DNA of 64,000 nt. Origin: Pelagibacterium lentulum. GTDB lineage: Bacteria; Pseudomonadota; Alphaproteobacteria; Rhizobiales; Devosiaceae. The DNA is taken from NCBI RefSeq assembly GCF_003992625.1, contig NZ_RZMW01000043.1, forward strand, positions 62,001 to 126,000, given 5' to 3'. The notes under the pieces are model-generated. The model saw nothing but the letters and a program-made list of their open reading frames with translations. It was not told where the DNA came from and searched no databases. Position numbers and translations under genes: made by a program. Positions within the stretch are counted from its first letter, which is position 1; each line of letters starts with the position of its first letter. Below, piece after piece: positions 8,028-16,511 of this stretch.

Positions 8028-9788
8028 TTAAACGAGAACCTTCCCTCTTTCATCGATGATCGAACCGATATCGGCCGTATCGGGCAGGATCATTTCATTA
8101 TGCGGCTTGCCCGACGGGATCATCGGCAAGCAATTTTCTTCCTTGGAAACAAGGCAATCGAACAGCACCGGCTTTTTGATATTGATCATCTCGTCGATGG
8201 CATCGTCGAGTTTTGCCGGATCGTCGCAGCGAATACCATGACCGCCATAGGCCTCGGCGAGCTTTACGAAATCGGGTAGCGCATCGGAGTAGGAATGGGA
8301 ATAGCGCCCGCCATGCAGCAATTCCTGCCACTGGCGCACCATACCCATATATTCGTTATTGAGGATGAAAATCTTGACCGGCAGATCATATTGCAGCGCC
8401 GTCGACATTTCCTGCATGGTCATCTGAACCGAGGCTTCCCCGGCAATATCGATAACCAGCGCATCGGGATGGGCGACCTGAACGCCGATTGCGGCAGGTA
8501 AGCCATACCCCATTGTGCCAAGCCCCCCCGAGGTCATCCAGCGGTTCGGCTCATCGAAGTGGAAATGCTGGGCAGCCCACATCTGGTGTTGACCAACTTC
8601 GGTCGTGATATAGACGTCGCGATCCTTGCTGGCCTCATAAAGCCGCTGAATTGCGTGCTGCGGTTTGATGATCTTGTCGGAATTGGTGAAGGCCAGCGAA
8701 TTGACCCCACGCCACTTCTCGATCGCCTTCCACCATGGCGCAATCGCTTCGGTGCGCGGCTGGTTGGTTTTGGCCCGCCAGATGCGGATTATTTCTTCCA
8801 TGACCAGATTGACGTCGCCGACGATTGGAACGTCGACGAGAATGTTCTTGTTGATCGAGGACGCGTCGATATCGACATGGATCTTGCGGCTGCCCGGTGA
8901 GAACGCATCGATCCGGCCAGTGATCCGGTCGTCAAACCGTGCGCCAAGGCAGATGATGAGGTCGGCATCGTGCATAGCCATATTGGCCTCATAGGTGCCG
9001 TGCATACCCAGCATACCCAGCCACTGTTTGCTTGAGGCCGGATAAGCACCCAGCCCCATCAATGTGGATGTAACAGGAAAGCCCGTGAGATCGGCAAGAT
9101 CGCGTAGCGTGCGGCTGGCTTCATAGCCCGAATTGATAACCCCGCCGCCGGTGTAAAAGACAGGACGCTCCGCCTTAAGCATCATATCGACCGCAATGCG
9201 GATGGCCTCGAGATCGCCTTCCATCTGTGGCTTGTAGGTCGGATGACTCATCTTGGCCTGCGGCTTGAGATAACTGCCGAGTGCGAACTGAACGTCCTTT
9301 GGAATATCGATCACGACCGGGCCAGGACGGCCCGAGGTCGCGATATAGAAGGCTTCATGCAGGACGCGCGGCAGGTCTTCGATCGATTTGACGAGATAAT
9401 TGTGCTTGGTGCAGTTGCGGGTGATACCGACCGTATCGCATTCCTGAAACGCATCCGATCCGATCAGCGGTGTGGGCACCTGGCCCGTGATGCAGACCAG
9501 TGGGATCGAGTCGAGCAGTGCGTCGGTCAGCCCCGTGACGGCATTTGTGGCACCGGGGCCGGAGGTGACGAGAACGACGCCGCATTTGCCGGTCGAGCGC
9601 GCATAGCCTTCCGCCATGTGGGTTGCACCCTGCTCATGGCGCACCAGGATATGCTGGAGCTTGTCCTGCTGAAAAATCGCGTCATAGATCGGTAGCACAG
9701 CCCCGCCGGGATACCCGAAAATATGTTCAACGCCCTGATCGATCAGGGCCTGGACAACCATTTCAGCGCCGGTCATTTGTTCGGCCAT
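8028..9788 (-). CDS. ilvI: Acetolactate synthase large (catalytic) subunit
   Basis: 586 residues; a thiamine diphosphate, FAD and Mg2+ enzyme that makes acetolactate from two pyruvates or acetohydroxybutyrate from pyruvate plus 2-ketobutyrate. The catalytic glutamate of the N-terminal Pyr domain is E52 in VRHEQGATHMAEGYARSTG. The central FAD domain includes GLGAYP and DADLIICLGARFDDR. The C-terminal PP domain carries the TPP/Mg signature with NN at 477-478. The usual GDG/GDA of that signature reads GEAS here (residues 450-453), so a normally Asp metal ligand is Glu. GGGAGTGG precedes the ATG. Expression is set by the leader peptide and terminator upstream. Confidence 0.96.
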   Translation of the reverse strand: MAEQMTGAEMVVQALIDQGVEHIFGYPGGAVLPIYDAIFQQDKLQHILVRHEQGATHMAEGYARSTGKCGVVLVTSGPGATNAVTGLTDALLDSIPLVCITGQVPTPLIGSDAFQECDTVGITRNCTKHNYLVKSIEDLPRVLHEAFYIATSGRPGPVVIDIPKDVQFALGSYLKPQAKMSHPTYKPQMEGDLEAIRIAVDMMLKAERPVFYTGGGVINSGYEASRTLRDLADLTGFPVTSTLMGLGAYPASSKQWLGMLGMHGTYEANMAMHDADLIICLGARFDDRITGRIDAFSPGSRKIHVDIDASSINKNILVDVPIVGDVNLVMEEIIRIWRAKTNQPRTEAIAPWWKAIEKWRGVNSLAFTNSDKIIKPQHAIQRLYEASKDRDVYITTEVGQHQMWAAQHFHFDEPNRWMTSGGLGTMGYGLPAAIGVQVAHPDALVIDIAGEASVQMTMQEMSTALQYDLPVKIFILNNEYMGMVRQWQELLHGGRYSHSYSDALPDFVKLAEAYGGHGIRCDDPAKLDDAIDEMINIKKPVLFDCLVSKEENCLPMIPSGKPHNEMILPDTADIGSIIDERGKVLV

Positions 9789-9837
9789 CTCAAGCCACTC
9801 CCTTTTCTTCTCGTCTTGCCCGGCATCACCGGGAACC

Positions 9838-9872
9838 AGATAATAAAAAAGGCCCCGTTTGGGACCTGTTTA
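9838..9872 (-). terminator. Attenuator hairpin in the ilvI leader
   Basis: On the minus strand AGGTCCC-AAAC-GGGGCCT forms a 6-7 bp stem with one G-T pair, followed by TTTTTTATTA. It lies between the leader peptide and ilvI. A competing hairpin (GAGGG/CCCTC, 9889-9907) overlaps the leader stop codon, which fits an attenuation switch. Confidence 0.75.
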
Positions 9873-9904
9873 GCGCACCGCAATTCGCACGAGGGTTCAT
9901 GCCC

Positions 9905-9952
9905 TCATGTTGCGATGCGCCAGCCTACCACAAGAATTAGAGTCGTCCGCAT
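9905..9952 (-). CDS. ilvI leader peptide (attenuation)
   Basis: A 15-codon reading frame, MRTTLILVVGWRIAT, in which six codons are Leu, Ile or Val. GGGAG lies about ten bases before the ATG. A promoter lies upstream and a terminator hairpin between it and ilvI. Stalling on LILVV or on the late Ile when charged tRNAs are scarce would prevent the terminator and allow ilvI-ilvH transcription. The peptide itself probably has no other role. Attenuation of ilv operons by such peptides is established in proteobacteria; this copy is read directly from the DNA. Confidence 0.8.
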   Translation of the reverse strand: MRTTLILVVGWRIAT

Positions 9953-9986
9953 GAGCGGTTTGCTCCCAAGTAAAAATTCCGCGCTA

Positions 9987-10015
9987 TTGGTAGTCAGCCC
10001 ATGCCATGGGGTCAA
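9987..10015 (-). promoter_or_regulatory. Predicted sigma70-type promoter of the ilv leader
   Basis: On the minus strand TTGACC (10015-10010) and TACCAA (9992-9987) are separated by 17 bp, about 35-40 bp upstream of the leader peptide start. Confidence 0.5.
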
Positions 10016-10039
10016 CCCTAAAAATCACCGGCCAGAATC

Positions 10040-10075
10040 AAAAAAGGCCCGCACCTTACGGTACGAGCCCTTTTT
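10040..10075 (-). terminator. Rho-independent terminator after the glycine-zipper lipoprotein gene
   Basis: On the minus strand AAGGGCTCGTACC-GTAA-GGTGCGGGCCTT is followed by TTTT. On the plus strand the arm is followed by five T, so it may work both ways. It separates the lipoprotein gene from the ilv promoter. Confidence 0.75.
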
Positions 10076-10095
10076 CTAAAGACTATGCCTGCCGA

Positions 10096-10365
10096 TTAGC
10101 CAGCCGGGCAGTTGTCGATATAAAGGCGTCCGTCCGGAGCACGGAAATAGCAACGTTCGGGTTCGCCGGCCACTTGACCAACGACCGCACCAGCTACGCC
10201 GCCAACAGCAGCGCCGATTGCAGCACCCTGAATTGTGCCAGTGGTAACCCCGCCAATCACAGCACCGGCACCAGCACCCACGGCAGCGGTCTGCTGCGTC
10301 CGCGTACATGCCGTTCCTGCCATAAGCGCGGTAAGAGCTATACCAATAACCAACATTTTCTTCAT
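10096..10365 (-). CDS. Small glycine-zipper membrane protein / putative lipoprotein
   Basis: 89 residues from the ATG at 10363-10365, which has AGGAGG at good spacing. The signal segment MKKMLVIGIALTALMAGTAC ends at a possible lipid-modified Cys20, although G at -3 makes the lipobox imperfect. Residues 28-65 are a glycine-zipper with two GxxxGxxxG-like helices (AVGAGAGAVIGG, AIGAAVGGVAGAVVG), as in YMGG-like/SlyB-type envelope proteins. The C-terminus has a CYF...NC pair that may be disulfide-linked. It probably inserts in the outer membrane or forms oligomers; its exact role is unknown. Confidence 0.75.
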   Translation of the reverse strand: MKKMLVIGIALTALMAGTACTRTQQTAAVGAGAGAVIGGVTTGTIQGAAIGAAVGGVAGAVVGQVAGEPERCYFRAPDGRLYIDNCPAG

Positions 10366-10689
10366 AATTAAAGCCTCCTTGAGCACACTGGCCAAACCTC
10401 ACCTGCTCTTTAACGTGGAAAGCCGCCCTTCGTTCCACTGACAGGCCATAAAAAGCGAAACCGGCACATGCCAAGTTTCAGTCTTTTGAGGTTCACCTTC
10501 ACTAGTTAACGCAAAAATATCAGTTCTTACAAGGACTTTCCTTTCCCAGAGAACTGAGCATGCATCACTGTAACGCCCATTGCGGCCCAAATATGGACTG
10601 ACAAATCAGTTGCATCGGTGTAGGGACACTGCTCGGTCTGCAATTTCACCTTCGCGGGCCATTCAATGTCCTGTGGGAAGGCTTGAACA
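10366..10689. other. Intergenic region, no gene seen
   Basis: 324 bp between the divergent lipoprotein gene and the MATE gene. It must hold both promoters. I see no convincing RNA gene, repeat or conserved reading frame. A GGGAAGG ribosome site for the MATE gene is at its right end. Confidence 0.5.
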
Positions 10690-12093
10690 ATGTCATCGGC
10701 TATAGAGGCACGCCCGGCACGCAGTTGGGCGGGAGAATTCCGTGCCATGTTTATTCTGGCGTGGCCGCTCGTCGTCGCGCAATTGGCGCAGAACGCCCTG
10801 TTCACTACCGACGTCATCATGATGGGCTGGCTCGGCCCGGAATTCCTGGCCGGCGGCACGCTGGCAACGGCATTTTTCTCGCCATTCCTGCTGCTTGGTG
10901 GCGGCATTGTCGGCGCGGTCGCTCCGCTTGCAGCCCAAGCCCTTGGCGGCAAGAAGATCAAGAACGTCCGCCGGGTTATCCGGCAAGGTTTTTGGGCTTG
11001 CCTGATCGTTTCGGCGCTTCTCATCCCGTTGATCTGGCAGATCGGCCCGATCTATCGGATGCTCGGCCAGGACCCTGTGCTGATCTCCCACGCCGAAACC
11101 TATATGCACATTGCCGTCTTTGTGCTCTTGCCTGGTCTGGGCCTGTTTGCGATCCGCGCATTTCTGTCTGCACTGGGCTCGACCCAGGTCATTCTCTACG
11201 TCACTCTAGGGGGTGTAGTCATCAATGCCCTGTTCAACTACGCACTGATGTTCGGCAATTTTGGCTTCCCGCGCCTTGAGTTGCGCGGAGCTGCAATCAC
11301 CACCGTCATCGCCAATATTGCCATGTTCCTGGCGCTGATGATCTTCACCCTGCGCCACCGCCGCTACAAGCGCTTCCACATCCTCCTGCGCCTCTGGAAG
11401 CCCGATTGGCAACGGCTGCGGGATATCTTCAGGATCGGCACACCGATTGGCCTGACCATCATGGCAGAAGTCGGCCTGTTCTCGGTTGCAACGGTGTTCA
11501 TCGGATGGCTGGGTACGGATGCAGTTGCCGCTCATGCGGTTGCGCTGCAATGCGCTTCGCTTGCCTTTATGGTACCGCTCGGCATCGGCATGGCCTCGAC
11601 CGTTCGGGTGGGCCTTGCCTTTGGATCGGGCGATAACGATGGCGTAACCAAGGCTGGCTGGATGTCGATATATGTGGGCACCGGGTTCATGGCCATCACT
11701 GCTTTGGCCTTCATCACCATGCCCGGAATTTTCGTACGCCTGTTCCTCGATCCGACTGACCCGGCCAATGCGGCAGCATTGGCTTTGGCCGCGGTCTATC
11801 TGGGCATGGCTGGCCTGTTCCAACTGGTTGATGGAGCGCAGGTGGTTGCGGCCAGCGCATTGCGCGGACTTTCCGACACCAAAATCCCGATGTTCGTTGC
11901 CATCTTCAGCTATTGGGTGATCGGGATGCCGGTGGCCTATATCGCAGGCTTTGTCTTCGATCTCGAGGGCATCGGCGTTTGGCTCGGCCTTGCTGCGGGG
12001 CTTGCCGTTGCCGCAGTCGTACTGACAGCCCGCTTCGCCATGCGGGAAAAACTGGGCTTGCTGAATCGCTCACACCTGATCGGCGCGCAATAG
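10690..12093 (+). CDS. MATE-family multidrug/cation antiporter
   Basis: 467 residues with about twelve transmembrane helices in two MatE halves. The first begins FRAMFILAWPLVVAQLAQNALFTT, with the VIMMGWLG element, and the second near residue 250 (FRIGTPIGLTIMAEVGLF). It resembles NorM-type Na+- or H+-driven exporters of the inner membrane; substrates cannot be predicted. The ATG is preceded by GGAAGG. It converges with pncB, the two stops being 6 bp apart, with no clear terminator between them. Confidence 0.9.
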   Translation: MSSAIEARPARSWAGEFRAMFILAWPLVVAQLAQNALFTTDVIMMGWLGPEFLAGGTLATAFFSPFLLLGGGIVGAVAPLAAQALGGKKIKNVRRVIRQGFWACLIVSALLIPLIWQIGPIYRMLGQDPVLISHAETYMHIAVFVLLPGLGLFAIRAFLSALGSTQVILYVTLGGVVINALFNYALMFGNFGFPRLELRGAAITTVIANIAMFLALMIFTLRHRRYKRFHILLRLWKPDWQRLRDIFRIGTPIGLTIMAEVGLFSVATVFIGWLGTDAVAAHAVALQCASLAFMVPLGIGMASTVRVGLAFGSGDNDGVTKAGWMSIYVGTGFMAITALAFITMPGIFVRLFLDPTDPANAAALALAAVYLGMAGLFQLVDGAQVVAASALRGLSDTKIPMFVAIFSYWVIGMPVAYIAGFVFDLEGIGVWLGLAAGLAVAAVVLTARFAMREKLGLLNRSHLIGAQ

Positions 12094-12099
12094 CACCCA

Positions 12100-13410
12100 T
12101 CACACAAGCACAGGCTGTTCGGCCATATCCTCATTGCCGAACAGTCGCATGTAGCGCGCAATCTCATCGGGTTCACCAACGGCCTTTGCCGGGTTATCCG
12201 ACAGTTTCACCGCCGGACGCCCATTGGCGCTTGAAACCTTGATGACCATGGAGACCGGCTTGAGTTGCGGTGTATAGGCGGGCGCCACGCCTGCAAAATC
12301 ATTGGTGAGATTTGTGCCCCAGCCAAAAGCCATGCGCACGCGGCCATCGAAATGGTGGTATGCAGCTTCGATAGAACCGACATCGAGCCCGTCCGAAAAA
12401 ATCAGCAATTTCTCGCGCGGATCGCGCCCATGCTCTTTCCACCATGAAATGATCTTTTCCCCGCCTTCGATGGGCGGCGCGCTATCGGGCCTGAACCCGG
12501 TCCAGTCTGCCACCCAATCTGGCGCGTCGCGCAGAAACCGCGCCGTGCCGAATGCGTCGGGCAAAACGATCCGCAGATTGCCATCGTAATAGCGCTGCCA
12601 GTCCTCCAGCACCTTGTATGGTGCCTCCTTAAGCGCTGCATCATCCTTGGCGAGTGCTGCAGCTACCATCGGCAATTCATGCGCGTTGGTGCCCAGAGCT
12701 TCCAGATCGGTATCCATCGCAAGCAGCACATTGGAGGTGCCCGTCAACGCCTCGCCCAGCCCTTCCTTGAGCGCCTCCACACTCCAGCGTTGCCAGAGAA
12801 AGCTGTGCCGCCGCCGCGTTCCGAAATCGGAAATCTTCAGGTCGGGCAGTTTTTTCAGTCGCTCCACCTTTTCCCAGGTCTTGGCTTTCGCGCGCGCATA
12901 GAGCACATCGAGCGTAAAGCGTCCCATGCCATCCATTGCGGCGCGAGAACGCAATTCATTGAGTATTGCGAGTGCAGGAATTTCCCACATCGTTGTTTCG
13001 ACCCAGCGCCCGTGGAAATGCAGCTCGAACTGCCCGTCATGCGCCGAAAGCTCATAATCGGGCAATTGGAAATCTTCCAGCCAGGCCAGAAACTCGGGCG
13101 CAAATATCTGCTTGGTGCCATAAAAGCTGTTGCCCGCCAGCCAGATCATTTCCTTTTTTGAAAATCGCAACGTCCGCGCATGGTCGAGTTGTTCACGCAA
13201 GCTCCCAATATCGATCTCTTCGGCCAGCCGGACGCTTGTGGTGCGGTTGGTCAGCGAGAAGGTTGCGTCCACATCGCGATAAAGCCCCCAAATCATCTGG
13301 AGCATAAGCAGCTTGTAAAAGTCGGTATCCAGCAGCGACCTTATGATCGGATCGAGCTTGAAGGCGTGGTTAAAGACGCGCCGTGCAATATCGGTTTTGG
13401 ACGTGCTCAA
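12100..13410 (-). CDS. pncB: Nicotinate phosphoribosyltransferase
   Basis: Makes nicotinate mononucleotide from nicotinate and PRPP, feeding NAD salvage (Preiss-Handler route). 436 residues, as usual for proteobacterial PncB. Typical elements are [19 protein letters not shown] near residues 20-40, FGTRRRHSF (the phosphorylation-histidine region), GTSNVLLA, and LLIFSDGLD followed by FGWGTNL. Its ATG overlaps the pncA stop by 4 bp, so the two are translationally coupled: the deamidase product is the substrate of this enzyme. Confidence 0.95.
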   Translation of the reverse strand: MSTSKTDIARRVFNHAFKLDPIIRSLLDTDFYKLLMLQMIWGLYRDVDATFSLTNRTTSVRLAEEIDIGSLREQLDHARTLRFSKKEMIWLAGNSFYGTKQIFAPEFLAWLEDFQLPDYELSAHDGQFELHFHGRWVETTMWEIPALAILNELRSRAAMDGMGRFTLDVLYARAKAKTWEKVERLKKLPDLKISDFGTRRRHSFLWQRWSVEALKEGLGEALTGTSNVLLAMDTDLEALGTNAHELPMVAAALAKDDAALKEAPYKVLEDWQRYYDGNLRIVLPDAFGTARFLRDAPDWVADWTGFRPDSAPPIEGGEKIISWWKEHGRDPREKLLIFSDGLDVGSIEAAYHHFDGRVRMAFGWGTNLTNDFAGVAPAYTPQLKPVSMVIKVSSANGRPAVKLSDNPAKAVGEPDEIARYMRLFGNEDMAEQPVLV

Positions 13411-14006
13411 TTGATCTCAACCCCAGCGTCGCGCATTTTGCCCATCATCGTTTCCATCGACCCCGCCAGATCGATACCCCGGCACGCCTTGAGCAGAACC
13501 GACGCTGAAAAGCCCTGCTTGACTGCATCGAGCGCCGAATAAGCGACGCAGAAATCGGTGGCCAGCCCCACAAGTGTCAGGTCGGTCAGCCCGCGTTCGC
13601 GCAGATAGCCTGTCAGCCCGGTAGGCGTCTGGTGATCGTTCTCAAAAAAGGCCGAGTAGGAATCGATGCCAGGCCGAAAGCCCTTGCGGATGATCAGTTC
13701 GGCCCGGCTGGTTTCAAGATCGGGATGAAAGGCCGCGCCATCGGAGCCGATGACGCAGTGGTCGGGCCATAACCGTTGCGGGCCATAAGGCATATCGGTG
13801 TCGTCGAACGGCGCTTTGCCGGGATGCGAGGACGCAAAGCTGGAATGGCCAGCCGGATGCCAGTCCTGGGTTAAAACGACGTGCGGAAATTCGCCCATGA
13901 GCGCGTTAATGACAGGCACGACCGCATCGCCGTCATCGACCGCAAGCGCGCCGCCGGGGCAAAAATCGTTTTGCACATCGATGACAATCAGCACCTTGTT
14001 GCTCAT
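13407..14006 (-). CDS. pncA: Nicotinamidase / pyrazinamidase
   Basis: Hydrolyses nicotinamide to nicotinate. 199 residues from the ATG at 14004-14006, chosen because GGAGG precedes it by five bases; the longer frame adds 15 residues. An isochorismatase-fold hydrolase: catalytic Asp in VIDVQNDF (about D10), the metal-binding segment [14 protein letters not shown] (D and two H), and the catalytic cysteine in [16 protein letters not shown]. It forms an operon with pncB. A short dyad GTCCC-N5-GGGAC at 14035-14049 lies just upstream and may be regulatory, though the arms are short. Confidence 0.94.
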   Translation of the reverse strand: MSNKVLIVIDVQNDFCPGGALAVDDGDAVVPVINALMGEFPHVVLTQDWHPAGHSSFASSHPGKAPFDDTDMPYGPQRLWPDHCVIGSDGAAFHPDLETSRAELIIRKGFRPGIDSYSAFFENDHQTPTGLTGYLRERGLTDLTLVGLATDFCVAYSALDAVKQGFSASVLLKACRGIDLAGSMETMMGKMRDAGVEIN

Positions 14007-14147
14007 TGCGGCCTCCATGGGTCCATTCTCGTACGTCCCTAACCGGGACATCTGCTCTCACTCCAGTGGCCGCACAATCGGCGCTATTTCCCCCGCCCGT
14101 CAACTCCCCACTTGACCTAAAATTTAATGCGTGGAACCTCAGGGCTC

Positions 14148-14636
14148 ATGAACACGCCAATCATCGAACTTCGTCAATCCGAACAGCGCGTTGCCGCTGC
14201 CCTTGCCGAACACGGCCTGCCCGGCAGCGTCATCGTGCTCGATCAACTCGCGACCACCGCGCAGATGGCAGCCGATGCGCTGGGTATTGAGGTGGGGCGC
14301 ATTGTAAAATCGCTGGTCTTTGCAGGGGCAGAAACGACAACGCCTTACATGCTTTTGGTTTCGGGCGCTAACCGCGTCCATGAAAGGCGCGTAAGCCGGT
14401 TGATCGGCGAAAAGCTCGTCCGTTCCGATGCCGATTTCGTGCGCGATATAACCGGCTTTGCCATCGGTGGCGTATCGCCGCTTGGCCATCTCAAGCAAAT
14501 GTCGCTATGGATCGATGAGGATCTGTTTGCGTTTCAAACCGTTTGGGCAGCAGCGGGTAATGCCCGCTCGGTTTTTGAAATCAAGCCTCAGGACCTTGCA
14601 AGGGCAACCGGCGCCAAGCGCATAAATGTCACCTGA
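14148..14636 (+). CDS. YbaK/EbsC-type aminoacyl-tRNA deacylase
   Basis: 162 residues of the YbaK/ProX fold, which hydrolyses mischarged aminoacyl-tRNA in trans (Cys-tRNA(Pro) in the founding member). Typical elements are a conserved lysine in IVKSLVFAG near residue 58, DADFVRDITGFAIGGVSPLGH at about 96-116, and a late GNARSVFEIKPQDL. Specificity within the family is uncertain. I chose the ATG at 14148 because AGGG lies before it; the frame could start seven codons earlier. The exchanger gene follows 22 bp downstream and may be cotranscribed. Confidence 0.88.
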   Translation: MNTPIIELRQSEQRVAAALAEHGLPGSVIVLDQLATTAQMAADALGIEVGRIVKSLVFAGAETTTPYMLLVSGANRVHERRVSRLIGEKLVRSDADFVRDITGFAIGGVSPLGHLKQMSLWIDEDLFAFQTVWAAAGNARSVFEIKPQDLARATGAKRINVT

Positions 14637-14658
14637 CACCTAACGGAGTTCCCTTCCC

Positions 14659-15603
14659 ATGGTCTATGTCACGCTGCTGATCGGCTTTGTTCTGCTCATT
14701 GCTGGCGGTGAAGGCTTTGTGCGCGGGGCGGTTTCGATTGCCCGCAAGTTCGGCATGTCCCCTCTTCTGATCGGCCTGACGCTGATGAGCATCGGCACCT
14801 CGCTGCCCGAACTCGTGACCTCGGTTCAGGCAGCGCTGGATGGCGCGCCGGGCATTGCCGTTGGCAATGTGGTCGGCTCCAATATCGCAAACATCCTACT
14901 GATCCTTGGCATCACAGCGCTTATCTTCCCGGTAATGGTCGATAAGGGTGTGCTCTATCGCGATGGCGGCGTATTGGTGCTCGCGTCACTGGCCTGCCTT
15001 GGCGTTGTGGCCATCGGCGCGCTGAGCCGCACAGCAGGCTTCATCTTCATTGTGCTTCTGGTCGCCTATATCTCACGCACTTACGCCATCGAAAAACGTA
15101 ACACAGCCGCACTCAGGGCCAGTGAAAGCGTACGCGCCAAAGCCAGGCAAGAAAATCTCTGGCTTGCTATCGTGCTGACGCTTGGCGGCATGGCGCTCAT
15201 CATTGCCGGCGCCCGACTGCTTGTTTCCAGCGCGGTTGAACTGGCGACCGCCTTTGGTGTCTCTGAAACGATCATCGGCCTGACAGTGGTTGCCATCGGC
15301 ACGTCACTGCCCGAACTTGTAACGTCCGGCCTCGCAGCCATCAAACGCCATACCGACATGGCGCTGGGCAATATCATCGGCTCTAACATTTTCAACATCT
15401 TCGCCATTATGGGCGCAACCGCGCTGGTGCAGCCGATCCCGGTCCCAAATGAAATCATCGGCTTCGATATCTGGGTCATGCTGGCGGCAACGGGCCTGCT
15501 GCTGGTGTTCGCCTACACGGGCCGAACCATCGTCCGCTGGGAAGGCGGCGTGTTCCTTGCCGGCTATATTGCCTATCTTGGCTGGCTGGTGCTCACGCTC
15601 TGA
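14659..15603 (+). CDS. Calcium/sodium antiporter (CaCA family, YrbG-like)
   Basis: 314 residues and about ten transmembrane helices in two inverted halves. Each half carries the alpha-repeat: GTSLPELVTS near residues 47-56 and again at 214-223, with GNVVGSNIANILLILG and GNIIGSNIFNIFAIMG following. These residues line the Ca2+/Na+ site in this superfamily. It is an inner-membrane exchanger. It ends 5 bp before the stop of miaA on the opposite strand. Confidence 0.92.
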   Translation: MVYVTLLIGFVLLIAGGEGFVRGAVSIARKFGMSPLLIGLTLMSIGTSLPELVTSVQAALDGAPGIAVGNVVGSNIANILLILGITALIFPVMVDKGVLYRDGGVLVLASLACLGVVAIGALSRTAGFIFIVLLVAYISRTYAIEKRNTAALRASESVRAKARQENLWLAIVLTLGGMALIIAGARLLVSSAVELATAFGVSETIIGLTVVAIGTSLPELVTSGLAAIKRHTDMALGNIIGSNIFNIFAIMGATALVQPIPVPNEIIGFDIWVMLAATGLLLVFAYTGRTIVRWEGGVFLAGYIAYLGWLVLTL

Positions 15604-15607
15604 CGCG

Positions 15608-16501
15608 TCACGCAAACGGATCGATAAACTGCCAATCGCTCATGCGGTTGCGGAACCATGTCGATTGCCGCTTGGCATATTGCCGCGTCGCGATTACCGA
15701 TTTTTCTACCGCCTCCGCGCGCGAAATATCGCCCGCCAGCATGGCCGAGATTTCACTGACACCTATGGCCTTCATCGCTGGCAGGGATGGGTCGAGCTTG
15801 CGCGCCAGAAGTACCTCGACCTCCTCGACTGCCCCCTGCTCCATCATCGCCTCAAACCGCTCCGCAATGCGTCGCCGCAGCAATCCACGCTCCGGCATCA
15901 GCACAATTTTTTCGAGCCAGTAATCTTCCAATAACCCCGGCGATTTATCTCCCTGATATGCGCTCAGGGGCTTGCCGGTTGCCGACAGCACCGAAAGTGC
16001 CCGCACCACCCTCTGCGGATCAGCCACCTTTAGCCGCGCTGCAGTTTCCGGGTCTTTTTCGACCAGCAACGCCATGCGTTCATCGGCATCGAGCCCTTGA
16101 ATCATTTCCTCAGCAGCTTGAATCTCTGCATGAGGAATGGGTGGAATTAATGCGAATCCTTTTATGAGCGCATCAAAGTAAAGCCCTGTTCCGCCAACGA
16201 AAATCAGCTCCTGATTCTTTTCGTGAGCCTGTTGAATCATTTTGCGCACATCGAAAAGCCACGCCCCGGTCGAATATCGCACCACCGGATCGACATGCCC
16301 AAACAGATGATGAGGCGCCGCGGCCAATTCCTCCGCCGATGGCCGCGCCGTAAGCCGGTTGAGCACATCATAGACCTGCATGGAATCGGTATTGACGATC
16401 AAGGCATCGCGTCGGCCGGCAAGCGTAATCGCCTTGGCTGTCTTGCCGCTGGCGGTCGGACCCGCTATCAAAACCGCACGCTTGCCACTCACACTGGTCA
16501 T
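15608..16501 (-). CDS. miaA: tRNA dimethylallyltransferase
   Basis: Adds a dimethylallyl group to N6 of A37 in tRNAs that read UNN codons. 297 residues from the ATG at 16499-16501. The P-loop GPTASGKT is at residues 14-21, the TDSMQVYDVLNRLTARPS segment holds the catalytic aspartate, and FVGGTGLYFDALIKG and QYAKRQSTWFRNR are the other signatures. The frame stays open 160 codons further upstream, but that part is antisense to serB and not MiaA. The divergent serB start lies only about 10 bp away, so each promoter must lie inside the neighbouring coding sequence. Confidence 0.95.
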   Translation of the reverse strand: MTSVSGKRAVLIAGPTASGKTAKAITLAGRRDALIVNTDSMQVYDVLNRLTARPSAEELAAAPHHLFGHVDPVVRYSTGAWLFDVRKMIQQAHEKNQELIFVGGTGLYFDALIKGFALIPPIPHAEIQAAEEMIQGLDADERMALLVEKDPETAARLKVADPQRVVRALSVLSATGKPLSAYQGDKSPGLLEDYWLEKIVLMPERGLLRRRIAERFEAMMEQGAVEEVEVLLARKLDPSLPAMKAIGVSEISAMLAGDISRAEAVEKSVIATRQYAKRQSTWFRNRMSDWQFIDPFA

Positions 16502-16511
16502 GGAATTTCCG

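Noticed and set aside
10399-10590. Short frames between the lipoprotein gene and the MATE gene
   Set aside because: No ribosome site, no recognisable composition and no partner; I treat the region as promoter DNA.
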